DNA of 64,000 nt, from assembly GCF_024699925.1 (NCBI RefSeq), contig NZ_JAJOMX010000001.1, forward strand, positions 992,001 through 1,056,000. The letters are read 5' to 3'. Shown here one piece after another: positions 16,814 through 26,467 of the stretch. Numbering within the stretch: position 1 is the first letter of the stretch; every line of letters starts with the position of its first letter. The notes beneath the pieces are model-generated. The model ran no database searches, was not told the DNA's origin, and was given only the letters and a program-made list of their open reading frames with translations. The position numbers were made by a program, and so were the translations under genes. This DNA is from Mesorhizobium sp. J428 (GTDB lineage Bacteria > Pseudomonadota > Alphaproteobacteria > Rhizobiales > Rhizobiaceae).

Positions 16814-17943
16814 GCCGGGCCGAATTCGCGTTGTCGATGTTCTCCGGTGCACGACAGATCGAGGTGTTCAACAACCTGCACCTGATCTTCCCGGTCTCGA
16901 CCATGACGGCGGCACCAAGGCCTCGCCGCTTCCCGAAAGGTGTGCCGCTGGCGCTGCCGGAAACCTACCGTCACGACGGCACCGACCGCTCGCTCGCCGA
17001 CTTCCTCGAAGAGACCGACACGGTGGCGCTGATGGTCATCGAGGACGGCCGCAAGCGATATGAGAACTACTGGCTGACGGGCGGTCCGGCGGTGAACTGG
17101 ATGTCGATGTCTGTGGCCAAGAGCTTCACCTCGGCGGCACTGGGTATCGCCTGGGGCGAAGGCCTGTTCGGCAGCGTCGACGAGATCGTCTCCGATCACC
17201 TGCCCCAATTGCGCGGCTCCGCCTATGACGGTGTCTCGATCAAGGACGTGTTGCAGATGTCGTCCGGCGCGCGCTGGAACGAGGATTATTCCGATCCCGA
17301 ATCCGACATGAACCGCTTCATCTCGGTCTATGCCCATGGCGGCTCGTTCGACTCCATCCCGCCCGGCATGATCCGCCACACGCCACCGGGCACCTACAAC
17401 CTTTACAACAGCATGGACACCCACGTGCTGGGCATGCTGCTGAAGAAGGTGACGGGCCGGCCGATCCGCGATTATGTCGAGGAAAAGCTCTGGCACCCGC
17501 TCGGCATGGAGGACGACGCTCATTGGCTGGTGGACTCTGAGGGCATGGAGATGGCCTTCGGCGGACTGATGGCCACCGCCCGCGACTTCGCCAAACTCGG
17601 CGAGCTGTTCCGTCTCAACGGCCGCTGCGACGGGAAACAGATCGTGCCGGAAGCCTGGGTCAAAGCCTCCGTCACTCCCGACGGGCCGCACCTCATACCC
17701 GGCGACCACGGCCTGTCGGACACCGCTTTCGGCTACGGCTACCAGTGGTGGCTTATGGACGGAGAGAACGGCGAGTTCTCGGCGATCGGCGTCTACAACC
17801 AGTTCGTCTACGTCCACCCCGACCGTGATCTCGTCATCGTCAAACTCTCGGCCAGCCCGAACTACGGCCAGACCAACGACGAGACGAGCTATCGCGAATT
17901 CGAGACCGTCTCGATGTTCAGGGCGATAGCGAAAGTTCTCTAA
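16807..17943 (+). CDS. Serine hydrolase of the class C beta-lactamase family
   Basis: This 378-residue protein has the penicillin-binding-protein-like fold. The nucleophile motif SxxK is SVAKS at about residue 101, and YNLYNS at about 199 supplies the YxN motif. FGYGYQWWLMDG is typical of the family's C-terminal part. No signal peptide is visible, so it is probably a cytoplasmic esterase, amidase or peptidase rather than an antibiotic-resistance enzyme. It overlaps the TetR gene by 7 bases and probably acts on the substrate of the adjacent binding protein. The exact reaction cannot be told. Confidence 0.85.
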   Translation: MLSRAEFALSMFSGARQIEVFNNLHLIFPVSTMTAAPRPRRFPKGVPLALPETYRHDGTDRSLADFLEETDTVALMVIEDGRKRYENYWLTGGPAVNWMSMSVAKSFTSAALGIAWGEGLFGSVDEIVSDHLPQLRGSAYDGVSIKDVLQMSSGARWNEDYSDPESDMNRFISVYAHGGSFDSIPPGMIRHTPPGTYNLYNSMDTHVLGMLLKKVTGRPIRDYVEEKLWHPLGMEDDAHWLVDSEGMEMAFGGLMATARDFAKLGELFRLNGRCDGKQIVPEAWVKASVTPDGPHLIPGDHGLSDTAFGYGYQWWLMDGENGEFSAIGVYNQFVYVHPDRDLVIVKLSASPNYGQTNDETSYREFETVSMFRAIAKVL

Positions 17944-18035
17944 GACGCTTGCACTCTGTTCCTGGCGATTTGTGCACAGGCTCGCAGAACCGGCTTGCGC
18001 CACGACCGTGCCCGGTGGTATCCGGCATTCATTCG

Positions 18036-18126
18036 ACAGGGGTGCTCCGTAATGCCGGGGCTGAGATGCGGGCGACATGTCCGTGGACCCTCAAGCTGAT
18101 CTGGTTAATGCCAGCGGAGCGAGGCG
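18036..18126 (+). ncRNA. TPP riboswitch (THI element)
   Basis: The conserved TPP-aptamer blocks occur in order: GGGGTGC at about 18039, GGCTGAGAT at 18058-18066, GGACCCT near 18085, then CTGATCTGGTTAATGCCAGC at about 18096-18115 and GGAG. The end of the aptamer runs into the ribosome-binding site of ykoF (start 18129), so thiamine pyrophosphate probably blocks translation initiation. It controls the ykoFEDC transporter operon. Confidence 0.92.
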
Positions 18127-18128
18127 AG

Positions 18129-18737
18129 ATGTTCTCAGGCGCGCAGATTTCCCTATACCCCATGTCCGACGACTTCGTCGGCATCATCCTTGGCGCGCTT
18201 CATGCGCTCGATCCCTACCGGCCCGGCTTCCGCATCGAGACCGACGACGTCTCGACCCTGATCGTCGGCCCGCCCGAACAGCTCTTTCCCGCGATGCGCG
18301 ACCTCTTCGTCGCCGCGGCCCGCACCGGTACGCATTGCGTCCTCCACGCCACCATCTCGCGCGGTTGCCCCGGCGAGCCGGACGACCCGATCTGCACGCC
18401 GCTCTCCGGGGCGGGCATCCGCGGCGATCTGGCCGAACGGATCGCGCTCGCCCGCGACGCGGTCGCCGCCGCCGACCTGACCGGACAGACCGTCGCGGCG
18501 CAGTTCTCGCTCTATCCGCTCGGCGCCGTCCAGCACATGGACGAGATCTACGGCTGCATCGATTTCCTCAAGGCGTCCAGCGTCTTCGACCGGTCGAAGA
18601 ACTTCTGCACTAAGCTCAAGGGCGATGCCGGCCCCCTCTTCGCCACACTCGGCGAAGCCTTCCTGCGCTTCGGCGCACCGGAAGGACATGTGGCCATGGA
18701 CCTGACGGTCTCGGCCAACAGCCCGTCCAAGATATGA
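18129..18737 (+). CDS. ykoF: Thiamine/hydroxymethylpyrimidine-binding protein YkoF
   Basis: This is a 202-residue YkoF-type protein made of two related halves (ISLYPMSDDFVGIILGALHA near the start and AAQFSLYPLGAVQHMDEIYG in the second half), the internal repeat seen in the family. Bacillus YkoF binds thiamine and is linked to uptake of its pyrimidine moiety. The ATG at 18129 directly follows the TPP riboswitch; the longer frame from 17949 runs through the riboswitch and is not used. It is the first gene of ykoFEDC. Confidence 0.9.
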   Translation: MFSGAQISLYPMSDDFVGIILGALHALDPYRPGFRIETDDVSTLIVGPPEQLFPAMRDLFVAAARTGTHCVLHATISRGCPGEPDDPICTPLSGAGIRGDLAERIALARDAVAAADLTGQTVAAQFSLYPLGAVQHMDEIYGCIDFLKASSVFDRSKNFCTKLKGDAGPLFATLGEAFLRFGAPEGHVAMDLTVSANSPSKI

Positions 18738-18794
18738 CGGCCGTTCCCGCCGGCGGCCTGCGCCGGCACCCTTCCCCTATCCGGAGATATCGAG

Positions 18795-19376
18795 ATGAAC
18801 CAGTACGGCTGGACCTTGCGTGAAATCCTGATCGTCGCCGTGCTCGGCGCAGTGTTCGGCGTGCTCTACCTCGCCTGGGTGCAGGTCTGGCTGATCGCGC
18901 AGGCGATCTTCGGCCCGGTGACGATGGACGTTGTGATGGGCTTCTGGTTCATCGTCTCGATAATCGCCGCTGCGATCATCCGCAAGCCCGGCGCGGCGCT
19001 CCTGTCGGAACTGCTTGCCGCGCTCGTGCAGGTTCTGCTCGGCAGTCCGGCCGGCCTGCTGCTGCTCGTCACCGGCCTCGTCCAGGGCGCGGGCGCGGAG
19101 GTGGTGTTCGCCGCGACGCGCTGGAAGAACTACCGCCTGCCGGTGCTGATGGCGGCAGGTGTCGGCGCGGCGATCTTCTCCTTCATCTATACCTGGATCC
19201 GCTTCGACTACGGCGCACTGGCGCCCGGCCTGCTGGTGGTGATGTTCGTGCTGCGCTGCCTCAGCGGCGCGCTGCTCGGCGGCTTGGCCGGCCACCTCAT
19301 CACCGAGGCGCTCTACAAGACCGGCGTGCTCTCCGGCCTTGCGATCGACCGCGACCGCCGGTCCGGAAATGCCTGA
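18795..19376 (+). CDS. ykoE: ECF transporter S component YkoE
   Basis: This is a 193-residue integral membrane substrate-specificity component for hydroxymethylpyrimidine or thiamine. About five to six membrane segments are visible (ILIVAVLGAVFGVLYLAW, FWFIVSIIAAAII, LMAAGVGAAIFSFIYTW). GAGATATCGAG precedes the ATG. The ATP-binding gene starts 8 bases before its stop. The TPP riboswitch upstream and the T and A components downstream fix its role. Confidence 0.92.
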   Translation: MNQYGWTLREILIVAVLGAVFGVLYLAWVQVWLIAQAIFGPVTMDVVMGFWFIVSIIAAAIIRKPGAALLSELLAALVQVLLGSPAGLLLLVTGLVQGAGAEVVFAATRWKNYRLPVLMAAGVGAAIFSFIYTWIRFDYGALAPGLLVVMFVLRCLSGALLGGLAGHLITEALYKTGVLSGLAIDRDRRSGNA

Positions 19377-21024
19377 CGATCTCGTCGCGTGGCACGGCCT
19401 GACGGTCCGCTATCCCTACCAGGAGCGCGACGCCGTCGGACCGGTCACGCTGTCGCTACGGCGCGGCGAAAGGCTGCTGCTGCTCGGCCCCTCCGGTGCC
19501 GGCAAGTCGACGCTGCTCGCCACTGTCAACGGCCTCGTGCCGGGCGCCATCCCGGCGACAGTCGCGGGCAAGGCAGAACTCGCGGGACGCGACGCAACCT
19601 CGCGCTCGCCGGCCGAATGGTCGGACACTGTCTCCTGGCTGCACCAAGACGCGGAGCAGATTCTCTGCGGCATGAGCGTCGCCGATGAGATCGCCTTCGC
19701 ACTGGAGAACCGCCGCCTGCCGGAGGCCGACATCCTCAGCCGGGTCGACGAGGCGATGCAGCGCACCGGCATTCCCGTCGCCTGGCGCGACCGCCGCACC
19801 GCCACCCTGTCGGGCGGCGAACGGCAACTCGTCGCTCTGGCCGCCGCGCTGGCGCAGAATGCGCCGCTCTTCATCGCCGACGAACCGACCGCCCACCTCG
19901 CACCGGAAGCCGCCGCGCGGCTGCGAACGCTGCTGCTCGAACCGCGCGCCGACCGCGGCGTGCTGGTCGTCGACCACCGGCTCGACGGGCTGATCGGCGA
20001 CATCGACCGCGTCGCCGTGCTCGATGCCGACGGTCAGTTGCTTGCAGAGGGTGAGCCGCGCCTCCTGTTCCGCACCCACGGCGCGGACCTCGCCGCCCGC
20101 GGCATCTGGCGGCCCGCGGCGTCGGAACTGGACGAAGAACTCTCCCGAGCCGGCATCGCGCTCGACATGCCGCCGCTGTCGGTCGAGGAAGCCCTGAGCG
20201 CGCTCGACGTGCTGGGCGAAATATGCCGGGAAGCCGCGGTCTCTGGCGTGCGATCCTTCGTCGCCCGTCGTTGCCCTGCTCCGTCCGCCCCACCGGATGC
20301 GGAGCCCCTCGTGCGTCTGACAGACGCATCCTGCGCGCCGCTGTTCGGCCCGATCGTGTTGCGAGGCGTTACGCTGAACATCAATGCGGGCGAGAGCGTC
20401 GCCATCCTCGGCCGCAACGGTGCGGGCAAGTCGACGCTGGGCGCGACGCTGGCAGGCCTGTCGCGGCTGCGCGGCGGCCGCTTTGACGGCCCGCCCGGCG
20501 GCATGGCCTTCCAGAATCCCGAGAGCCAACTGATGGCGGGCTCAGTGCGCGAGGAGATCGTGGAAGCACTCGGCCGGACGGTCGCGAAGGAGGAACGGCT
20601 CGCACAGGCGGAGCGCCTGCTCGTGGACTGGGGCCTCGCTGGTCTCGAGGGGCATCACCCCTTCGAGCTGTCGCAGGGCCAGAAGCGCCGCCTTGCCCTG
20701 CTCGCGCTGGTCGCCGCCGACCGCTGGCCACTGCTGGTGTTGGACGAGCCGACCGCCGGCCTCGACGCCGCGGGCGTAGGGGCGCTATCTCGCCGCCTGC
20801 AATCGCTGACGCAAGGCGGGAAAGCGCTGGTGATCGTCACTCACGACATGGATTTCGCGCTAAAGACCTGCACGCGCGCCGTGGTCATCGGCGACGGAGG
20901 CATCCTTGCCGACCGGCCGATGATCGAACTCGCCCGCGACGCCGCCCTGCTGCGGCAGGCCGGGCTGGAGGAACCGGCGGCGATGCCGGCCCTGCGCTGG
21001 CTGGAGAAACACGCCCCATGCTGA
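19369..21024 (+). CDS. ykoD: ECF transporter ATP-binding protein with two ABC domains, YkoD
   Basis: This is a 551-residue double ATPase that energises the ECF importer. Domain one has Walker A GPSGAGKST near residue 43, signature LSGGERQLVALAAAL and Walker B LFIADEPTAHL. Domain two has GRNGAGKSTLG near 351, LSQGQKRRLALLAL and LLVLDEPTAGLDAAG. ATG 19369 overlaps the ykoE stop by 8 bases and is preferred over the upstream start at 19339. Confidence 0.92.
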   Translation: MPDDLVAWHGLTVRYPYQERDAVGPVTLSLRRGERLLLLGPSGAGKSTLLATVNGLVPGAIPATVAGKAELAGRDATSRSPAEWSDTVSWLHQDAEQILCGMSVADEIAFALENRRLPEADILSRVDEAMQRTGIPVAWRDRRTATLSGGERQLVALAAALAQNAPLFIADEPTAHLAPEAAARLRTLLLEPRADRGVLVVDHRLDGLIGDIDRVAVLDADGQLLAEGEPRLLFRTHGADLAARGIWRPAASELDEELSRAGIALDMPPLSVEEALSALDVLGEICREAAVSGVRSFVARRCPAPSAPPDAEPLVRLTDASCAPLFGPIVLRGVTLNINAGESVAILGRNGAGKSTLGATLAGLSRLRGGRFDGPPGGMAFQNPESQLMAGSVREEIVEALGRTVAKEERLAQAERLLVDWGLAGLEGHHPFELSQGQKRRLALLALVAADRWPLLVLDEPTAGLDAAGVGALSRRLQSLTQGGKALVIVTHDMDFALKTCTRAVVIGDGGILADRPMIELARDAALLRQAGLEEPAAMPALRWLEKHAPC

Positions 21025-21746
21025 GCCGGCTCCATCCGCTGCCCAAACTCGTCGTCTGTCTCACCTGGGTCACAGCCTCGATCCTGGTCTTCGACGCCCG
21101 CTTCCAGGCCACCGCGATCCTGATCGCGGCCGCGGCGCTGGTCGTGCTGGAGCGGAAATCGCCGCTCGTCGTGGCGGCCCTGATGATCCCCTTCGCCCTG
21201 TTCGGCTTCGGCTTCCTCACCACCAGCGTGCTGTTCCGCCAGGAGAGCGACTTCGCGCTGCGCATGGCAAGCGAGACGCCCTTCGGCTCGGCAGCGTTCT
21301 CGGCCGGGATCGTGCTGTTCCTGCGCGCGGTGGCCTGCGGCATGGTGTCGGCGCTCTTCGCGCTGACCACCGACCCGGGCGGCTTCATCAAGGCGCTGAT
21401 GGCGAACTGGCGGCTGTCGCCACGGATCGGCTACGCGCTGTTCTCCGCCCTCCACCTCGTGCCCGACCTTGCGGCGCAAGCGCAGCAGATCCGTCTCGCG
21501 CGCGCCATGCGCAGCGGCCGCCCACCGCGCCGCATCCCAGGCCCGTTCGAGACGGCGTCCCTCGTTGTGCCCCTGCTCGCCTACGCCATCCGCCGCGCCA
21601 GCCGCGCCGCCATCGCCATGGAGGTGCGCGGTCTCGACCGCGGGCCGCGCACGATCATCGCCGCGCCGAGGCTAGGTCAGGCGGACGGATGGTTCGTGAT
21701 TGTGGCGATCTGCCTGCTCGGCGCGCTGATCATCGCGATGCGCTGA
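21018..21746 (+). CDS. ykoC: ECF transporter transmembrane component YkoC
   Basis: This is a 242-residue T component with four to five membrane segments. It carries the cytoplasmic coupling motif ARAMRSGRPP at about residue 163, the counterpart of the Ala-Arg-Gly motifs that contact the ATPases. It overlaps ykoD by 7 bases and completes the ykoFEDC set. It is convergent with xylA, with only six bases between the stops. Confidence 0.92.
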   Translation: MLSRLHPLPKLVVCLTWVTASILVFDARFQATAILIAAAALVVLERKSPLVVAALMIPFALFGFGFLTTSVLFRQESDFALRMASETPFGSAAFSAGIVLFLRAVACGMVSALFALTTDPGGFIKALMANWRLSPRIGYALFSALHLVPDLAAQAQQIRLARAMRSGRPPRRIPGPFETASLVVPLLAYAIRRASRAAIAMEVRGLDRGPRTIIAAPRLGQADGWFVIVAICLLGALIIAMR

Positions 21747-21752
21747 GGGTGC

Positions 21753-23063
21753 TCACACGTAGCGATTGACCACGTTCTCCAGCCACTCCTGCCGTCCCGA
21801 CTTCGGCTGCGGCTCGATCTTCTTCTTGACCACGCGTTCCGACAGGTCCTCCAGCGTGCGCTTGCCGGCGAGGATCGCCTTGCCCTCGGCTGACTTCCAG
21901 CCGGCATAGCGCTCCTCCAGCGGGCCGGACAGCGCCTTGTCCTCGATCATCTTCGCCGCCGCCTTCAGGCCGCGCGCACAGCAGTCCATGCCGCCGATAT
22001 GGGCGACGAGCAGGTCCTGCGGGTCGAGCGATTGGCGGCGCAGTTTGGCGTCGAAATTGGTGCCGCCGGTCTTGAAGCCGCCGGCCTTCAGCACCTCGTG
22101 GAAGGCGAGCGCCATCTCGGGCACGTTGTTGGGGAACTGGTCGGTGTCCCAGCCGGACTGGTAGTCGTTGCGGTTCATGTCGATCGAGCCGAAAATACCG
22201 AGGGCCGCGGCGGTAGCCAGTTCGTGCTCGAACGTGTGGCCGGCGAGGATTGCGTGGCCCTGCTCGATATTGACCTTGACCTCCTTCTCGAGCCCGAAGT
22301 CCTTGAGGAAGCCATAGACCGTGGCGACGTCGTAGTCGTACTGGTGCTTGGTCGGCTCCTGCGGTTTCGGCTCGATCAGGATCGTCCCCTTGAAGCCGAT
22401 GCAGTGCTTGTAGTCGACGACCATCGACAGGAAGCGGCCGGCCTGCTCGCGTTCGCGCTTCATGTCGGTGTTGAGCAGCGTCTCATAGCCCTCGCGGCCG
22501 CCCCAGAGCACATAGTTCTCGCCCTTCAACTTCTTGGTCGCGTCGAGGCAGGCCTTCACGGTCGCCGCCGCATAGGCGAAGACGTCCGGATCGGGATTGG
22601 TCGCGGCGCCCGCCATGTAGCGGCGGTTGGAGAACAGGTTCGCTGTGCCCCAGAGCAGCTTAACGCCGGTCTCCTTCTGCTTGGTGCCGAGGAGGTCGAC
22701 GATCTCCTCGAAGCGGCCGAGACTTTCCGAGAAGGTCTTGCCCTCGGGGCGGATGTCGGCGTCGTGGAAGCAATAATAGGGCACGCCCAGCAGCGTGAAC
22801 ATCTCGAAGGCGACGTCTGCCTTGAGCCTGGCGCCTTCCATCGTCTCGCCGAACCAGGGCCGTTCGAACGTCTGGCCGCCGAAGGGATCGCCGCCCGGCC
22901 AGGCGAAGGAATGCCAGTAGGCGACGGAGAAGCGCAGATGGTCTTCCATACGCTTGCCGGCGACCACCTCGTCGGGATTGTAGAACCGGTAGGCGAGCGG
23001 ATTGGTGGAGTCCGGTCCCTCATACTTGACCGGCTTGATGTCGCCGAAGAATCCCGTGCTCAC
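21753..23063 (-). CDS. xylA: Xylose isomerase
   Basis: This is a 436-residue class II xylose isomerase converting D-xylose to D-xylulose. Active-site stretches visible include [12 protein letters not shown] (catalytic His and Asp), [15 protein letters not shown] (metal-binding Glu and Lys) and [14 protein letters not shown]. Length matches the family (about 435-440). It overlaps the stop of xylB by 4 bases, so the operon is xylB-xylA. Confidence 0.96.
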   Translation of the reverse strand: MSTGFFGDIKPVKYEGPDSTNPLAYRFYNPDEVVAGKRMEDHLRFSVAYWHSFAWPGGDPFGGQTFERPWFGETMEGARLKADVAFEMFTLLGVPYYCFHDADIRPEGKTFSESLGRFEEIVDLLGTKQKETGVKLLWGTANLFSNRRYMAGAATNPDPDVFAYAAATVKACLDATKKLKGENYVLWGGREGYETLLNTDMKREREQAGRFLSMVVDYKHCIGFKGTILIEPKPQEPTKHQYDYDVATVYGFLKDFGLEKEVKVNIEQGHAILAGHTFEHELATAAALGIFGSIDMNRNDYQSGWDTDQFPNNVPEMALAFHEVLKAGGFKTGGTNFDAKLRRQSLDPQDLLVAHIGGMDCCARGLKAAAKMIEDKALSGPLEERYAGWKSAEGKAILAGKRTLEDLSERVVKKKIEPQPKSGRQEWLENVVNRYV

Positions 23064-24514
23064 GTCGTTGCTCCCTTGATGGCAGGATAGAAATTTCTCC
23101 AGCGCTGCCAGGCATCCCCATAGGACGGGACGAGGCGAGCGTCTGGGTCGATGGTCGAGGATGTCGCCGGCGGTGTGCAGACGGCGAGCGGATCGGCGGA
23201 GGTAGCAGCGATGAGGCCGAGGCGGGCAGCGCCAAACGCCGCGCCGAAATCGCCGTCGGCAGGTATGTCGACCGCGATGCCGAGGCTGTTGGCAATGACC
23301 CCAAGCCAGTAGCGCGAGCGCGAGCCGCCGCCGATGGCGGTGACGCGCGAAAGCTCGGTGCCGGCGGCGCGCAGCGCTTCAAGATTGTCGCGCAGCGCAA
23401 AGGCTACGCCTTCGAGCACGGCCTGCGTGAGAGCCGCACGTCCGCTCTCATGGCCGAGGCCGGCGAAGGCGCCGCGTATTGCGGCGTCGTTGTGCGGGGT
23501 ACGCTCGCCAGAGAGATATGGGAGGAACATGACCTTCCCCGGTCCTCTCGGCGCATCCCCGAGTTCGGCGGTCAGTTCCTGCGCGTCGCGGCCGGTGATT
23601 TCGCAGAGCCAGTTGAGCGAATCCGTCGCCGACAGGATGACGCCCATCTGGTGCCAGGTGTTCGGCAGGGCGTGGCAGAAGGTATGAATGGCACTTTCCG
23701 GGTTGGGCAGGTAAGAGGCGTTGGCCGCGAACAGCACGCCCGACGTGCCGAGCGAGACAAAGGCGCGACCTTCCGCGACAGTGCCCATGCCGATCGCCGA
23801 GGCCGCATTGTCCCCTGCCCCGCCGGCAACGATGACATTGCCGCCCATGCCCCAGCGCGCGGCGACAGAGCCGCGCAGGATGCCGCCGGGAGCGGTTCCC
23901 TCGACCAGCGACGGCATGTGCTCCTGGCCCAGATCGGTCGCTGCGAGCAGTTCCGGCGACCAGCGACGGCCGCCTGTGTCGAGCCAGGACGTTCCGGCCG
24001 AGTCCGACATTTCCGATATGTGCTCGCCGGTCAGCCAAAGCCTGAGGTAATCCTTCGGCAGGAGCACCTTGCGCACCTGTGCGAAGATCTTCGGCTCGTT
24101 CGCCTTCACCCAAGCGAGTTTCGGCGCGGTGAAACCCGGGAAGACGATGTTGCCCGAAATCTTCCGGAACCGTGGATCAGCATCGAGCGCAGCGGCTTCC
24201 CTGAAGCTGCGCGTGTCGTTCCATAGAATGCAGGGCCGCAGCACTTCGTCCCCGGCGCCGAGCAGCGTCGCGCCGTGCATCTGGCCGGACAGGCCGATGC
24301 CCTTGACCGCCGCGATCTCCTTGGAATGGCTGGCCTTCAGCGCGTGGATCGCCTCCTCGGTCGCACGCACCCAATCGGCCGGCTCCTGCTCGGACCATCC
24401 AGGATGCGGCCGCGAGACGTCGAGATGCCCGTTGGCCGAGGCGACGATTCGCTGGTCGCCGTCGATCAGCAGCGCCTTGACGCCGGACGTTCCGAGATCG
24501 AGACCGAGATACAT
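23060..24514 (-). CDS. xylB: Xylulokinase
   Basis: This is a 484-residue FGGY-family kinase phosphorylating D-xylulose. It shows the N-terminal phosphate loop [48 protein letters not shown] and the C-terminal [13 protein letters not shown] 24514 is preferred because GGAGG lies upstream and [11 protein letters not shown] is the family's true N-terminus; the longer frame to 24637 has none of these. Confidence 0.94.
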   Translation of the reverse strand: MYLGLDLGTSGVKALLIDGDQRIVASANGHLDVSRPHPGWSEQEPADWVRATEEAIHALKASHSKEIAAVKGIGLSGQMHGATLLGAGDEVLRPCILWNDTRSFREAAALDADPRFRKISGNIVFPGFTAPKLAWVKANEPKIFAQVRKVLLPKDYLRLWLTGEHISEMSDSAGTSWLDTGGRRWSPELLAATDLGQEHMPSLVEGTAPGGILRGSVAARWGMGGNVIVAGGAGDNAASAIGMGTVAEGRAFVSLGTSGVLFAANASYLPNPESAIHTFCHALPNTWHQMGVILSATDSLNWLCEITGRDAQELTAELGDAPRGPGKVMFLPYLSGERTPHNDAAIRGAFAGLGHESGRAALTQAVLEGVAFALRDNLEALRAAGTELSRVTAIGGGSRSRYWLGVIANSLGIAVDIPADGDFGAAFGAARLGLIAATSADPLAVCTPPATSSTIDPDARLVPSYGDAWQRWRNFYPAIKGATT

Positions 24515-24730
24515 GTTCCGCTTCCTCCCGGCCGGTCGCGCGTGCTCATGCACGTCTCTTGGGTTCCGGCCAGACGCGATCGCGTCGTCCTCTCCCATAC
24601 CAGAAGCGGTGCGAATTTGAACCGATTTTTTTCGCATCCCGGATTAATTCTGGTCCGACCAGCGAAAGAACCGGTTTACACGACTCGATTTCTCAACCTA
24701 GGCTGGCTTTCGGCTTGGGGAGAATCCATC

Positions 24731-25069
24731 ATGAGAAGAATATCGGCACTACTCGCACTCGGCATGCTCGCTGGAGCATGCACGACGAGCGACGAGGGGT
24801 ATGCTCGCATTCAGAAGGCGGTACGAAATCCAGATATCGGACGAGCGGCGCACTCTGAATGCACTGAGATGACCGGTAGACAACCCCGGAAGACGCGCGA
24901 ACGGGTTGCCGAGATAATGGGAGTATCGCCGGCAATGGCTCCGAGCGTTTACTGTAAGCGTGTATTCAATGGCGTAGCGTCTGGCCGCCTGACGCGTGAT
25001 GACTGGAATTCGATGGCACGCGGCAATCCTTCGGAGAATCTAATCCGCGTAATCAAGGGTCGACGCTGA
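24731..25069 (+). CDS. Small predicted lipoprotein
   Basis: This is a 112-residue protein with a lipoprotein signal (MRRISALLALGMLAGAC, lipobox LAGAC), so it is probably anchored to a membrane. The mature part is basic and contains two cysteines (HSECTEM, SVYCKRVF). I recognise no family. GGGGAG precedes the ATG. Its base composition is lower in GC than its neighbours. Its 3' end overlaps the convergent TPR gene by 17 bases. Confidence 0.7.
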   Translation: MRRISALLALGMLAGACTTSDEGYARIQKAVRNPDIGRAAHSECTEMTGRQPRKTRERVAEIMGVSPAMAPSVYCKRVFNGVASGRLTRDDWNSMARGNPSENLIRVIKGRR

Positions 25070-26375
25070 TCGCCGCCGCCCGATCGCGGAAGATTGCCGA
25101 CAGCGGGCTGTGCGGCCGTGCGATCATGCGTTCTTCCGTCAGCTTCCGCGCCGTTGCAGCATCTCCCAAGCGGATGGCGGCCTCGATCAGCGTGAGATCG
25201 ATCACGTCACGCTGGGCGTGGCTGCCGCCGAAGCGGTGGGCGATGGCGCGGATCGGGCCGAGCAGTTCGGCCGCGGTCTTGTAGTCACCATCCTCGAAGG
25301 CGAGGATGCCGCGCGTCGCCGGGAGGCCGATGTCGCGGGTGAAGCCGGCATTGTCGCCGCCCGCCTCCGCCGCCGCCTCCTGCGCAGCGAGCAAGGCTCT
25401 TGCGGCATCCGTGCGTCCGGCGGCGGCGAAGGCCATCATCGCGTGCATATCGTTGAACGCGTAGTTGCCGTCGCCGGCGAACGGCGTCCAGTTGTCCGCC
25501 AGCACCTGCCAACGCTCGCCTGCTGCCACGCCGCCGAGATGCAGCCGCCATAGAAGTGCTGCCGCATCGACCATATTCAGTGCCAGCGTCGAGTAGTCGC
25601 CATAGATAGGCCCGTCATAAAGCGAGAACACCTCGTCGTGCTGGCCGAGATCGTAATGGAACAGGGCGAGGTGCCACCAGTTGTGCACCTTCATGAAGCT
25701 GTCGTCAGCGCCGTTGGCGAAGGCCGTCCTCATCCAGCCGATGCCGTCGGCCTGGCGGCATTGCATCTCCATGACATGGGCCACCGCGTGCTGGCCCCAT
25801 CCGTCATGCGGTTCGAGTTCGACCGCCTTTCGGCCCGCAGCCTCTGCGGCGATGTAGTCACCCGTCTCTTCGAGACCGAAGGCATGGGCGGCAAGCAAGG
25901 CGTGATAGCCCGGCATTGCATTATCCCAATGCGGCAGCGCGCCGGCGATCCGGTCGCGCAGCATCGGCGCGTTGCCGGTGAAGAAGTCGATCTGGTGGCC
26001 GGCCTGGAGCGCCAGTGCGTCGTGCGGAAAATCGCGTGCGACCGCGGCAAGCGTCTCGCCCGCGCCGTTCCACTCGCCGCCGACGAGTCGGCCGAGTGCC
26101 GCGACATGGCCGGCCTCGCGCGCGGTGATCGGCAGGTTCCTGACGGTCGTGTAGATCTGCCGTGCCACGTCCATCGCCGCCTTGTCGGTCGACAGGGCGT
26201 AGAGCCAGGCCTTCAGCATCTGCGCCATGACGAAGCCGGGCGATTCCGAGATCGCCGCATTGGCGGAGGCCACGGGATCGCCAGTGAAGGTCTGCAGCTG
26301 GCGCAGTCCCCGCTCGTAATGTTCGAGCGACGCCTCGTCCGCGCCGGTGACGATGTTGCCCAGTCTGTCGCGCAT
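25053..26375 (-). CDS. Tetratricopeptide-repeat protein, TTC38 family
   Basis: This is a 440-residue cytoplasmic protein built of helical repeats. It carries the TTC38-like stretches PGYHALLAAHAFGLEETGDY, GWGQHAVAHVMEMQ and VHNWWHLALFHYDLG. Family members occur in bacteria and animals, with no established reaction. ATG 26375 is preferred over the start at 26402 because MRDRLGN begins the conserved part. No operon partner is evident. Confidence 0.85.
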   Translation of the reverse strand: MRDRLGNIVTGADEASLEHYERGLRQLQTFTGDPVASANAAISESPGFVMAQMLKAWLYALSTDKAAMDVARQIYTTVRNLPITAREAGHVAALGRLVGGEWNGAGETLAAVARDFPHDALALQAGHQIDFFTGNAPMLRDRIAGALPHWDNAMPGYHALLAAHAFGLEETGDYIAAEAAGRKAVELEPHDGWGQHAVAHVMEMQCRQADGIGWMRTAFANGADDSFMKVHNWWHLALFHYDLGQHDEVFSLYDGPIYGDYSTLALNMVDAAALLWRLHLGGVAAGERWQVLADNWTPFAGDGNYAFNDMHAMMAFAAAGRTDAARALLAAQEAAAEAGGDNAGFTRDIGLPATRGILAFEDGDYKTAAELLGPIRAIAHRFGGSHAQRDVIDLTLIEAAIRLGDAATARKLTEERMIARPHSPLSAIFRDRAAAISVDP

Positions 26376-26467
26376 AGTCTCTTCGCCGGTTACACGCCGC
26401 AACTATAGGCCCGCCATTGGCGCAGGTCGAGAAACGTGATTGGCGCGGCTAAAGTATCGCGGGGATT

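Noticed and set aside
16133..16852. N-terminal extension of the PotD-type binding protein
   Set aside because: The extension lies under the divergent TetR gene and its operator, and the signal peptide starts at 16132.
16807..17943. Antibiotic-resistance beta-lactamase
   Set aside because: It has the SxxK and YxN motifs but no signal peptide, and its gene context is metabolic, so a general esterase or peptidase of the family is more likely.
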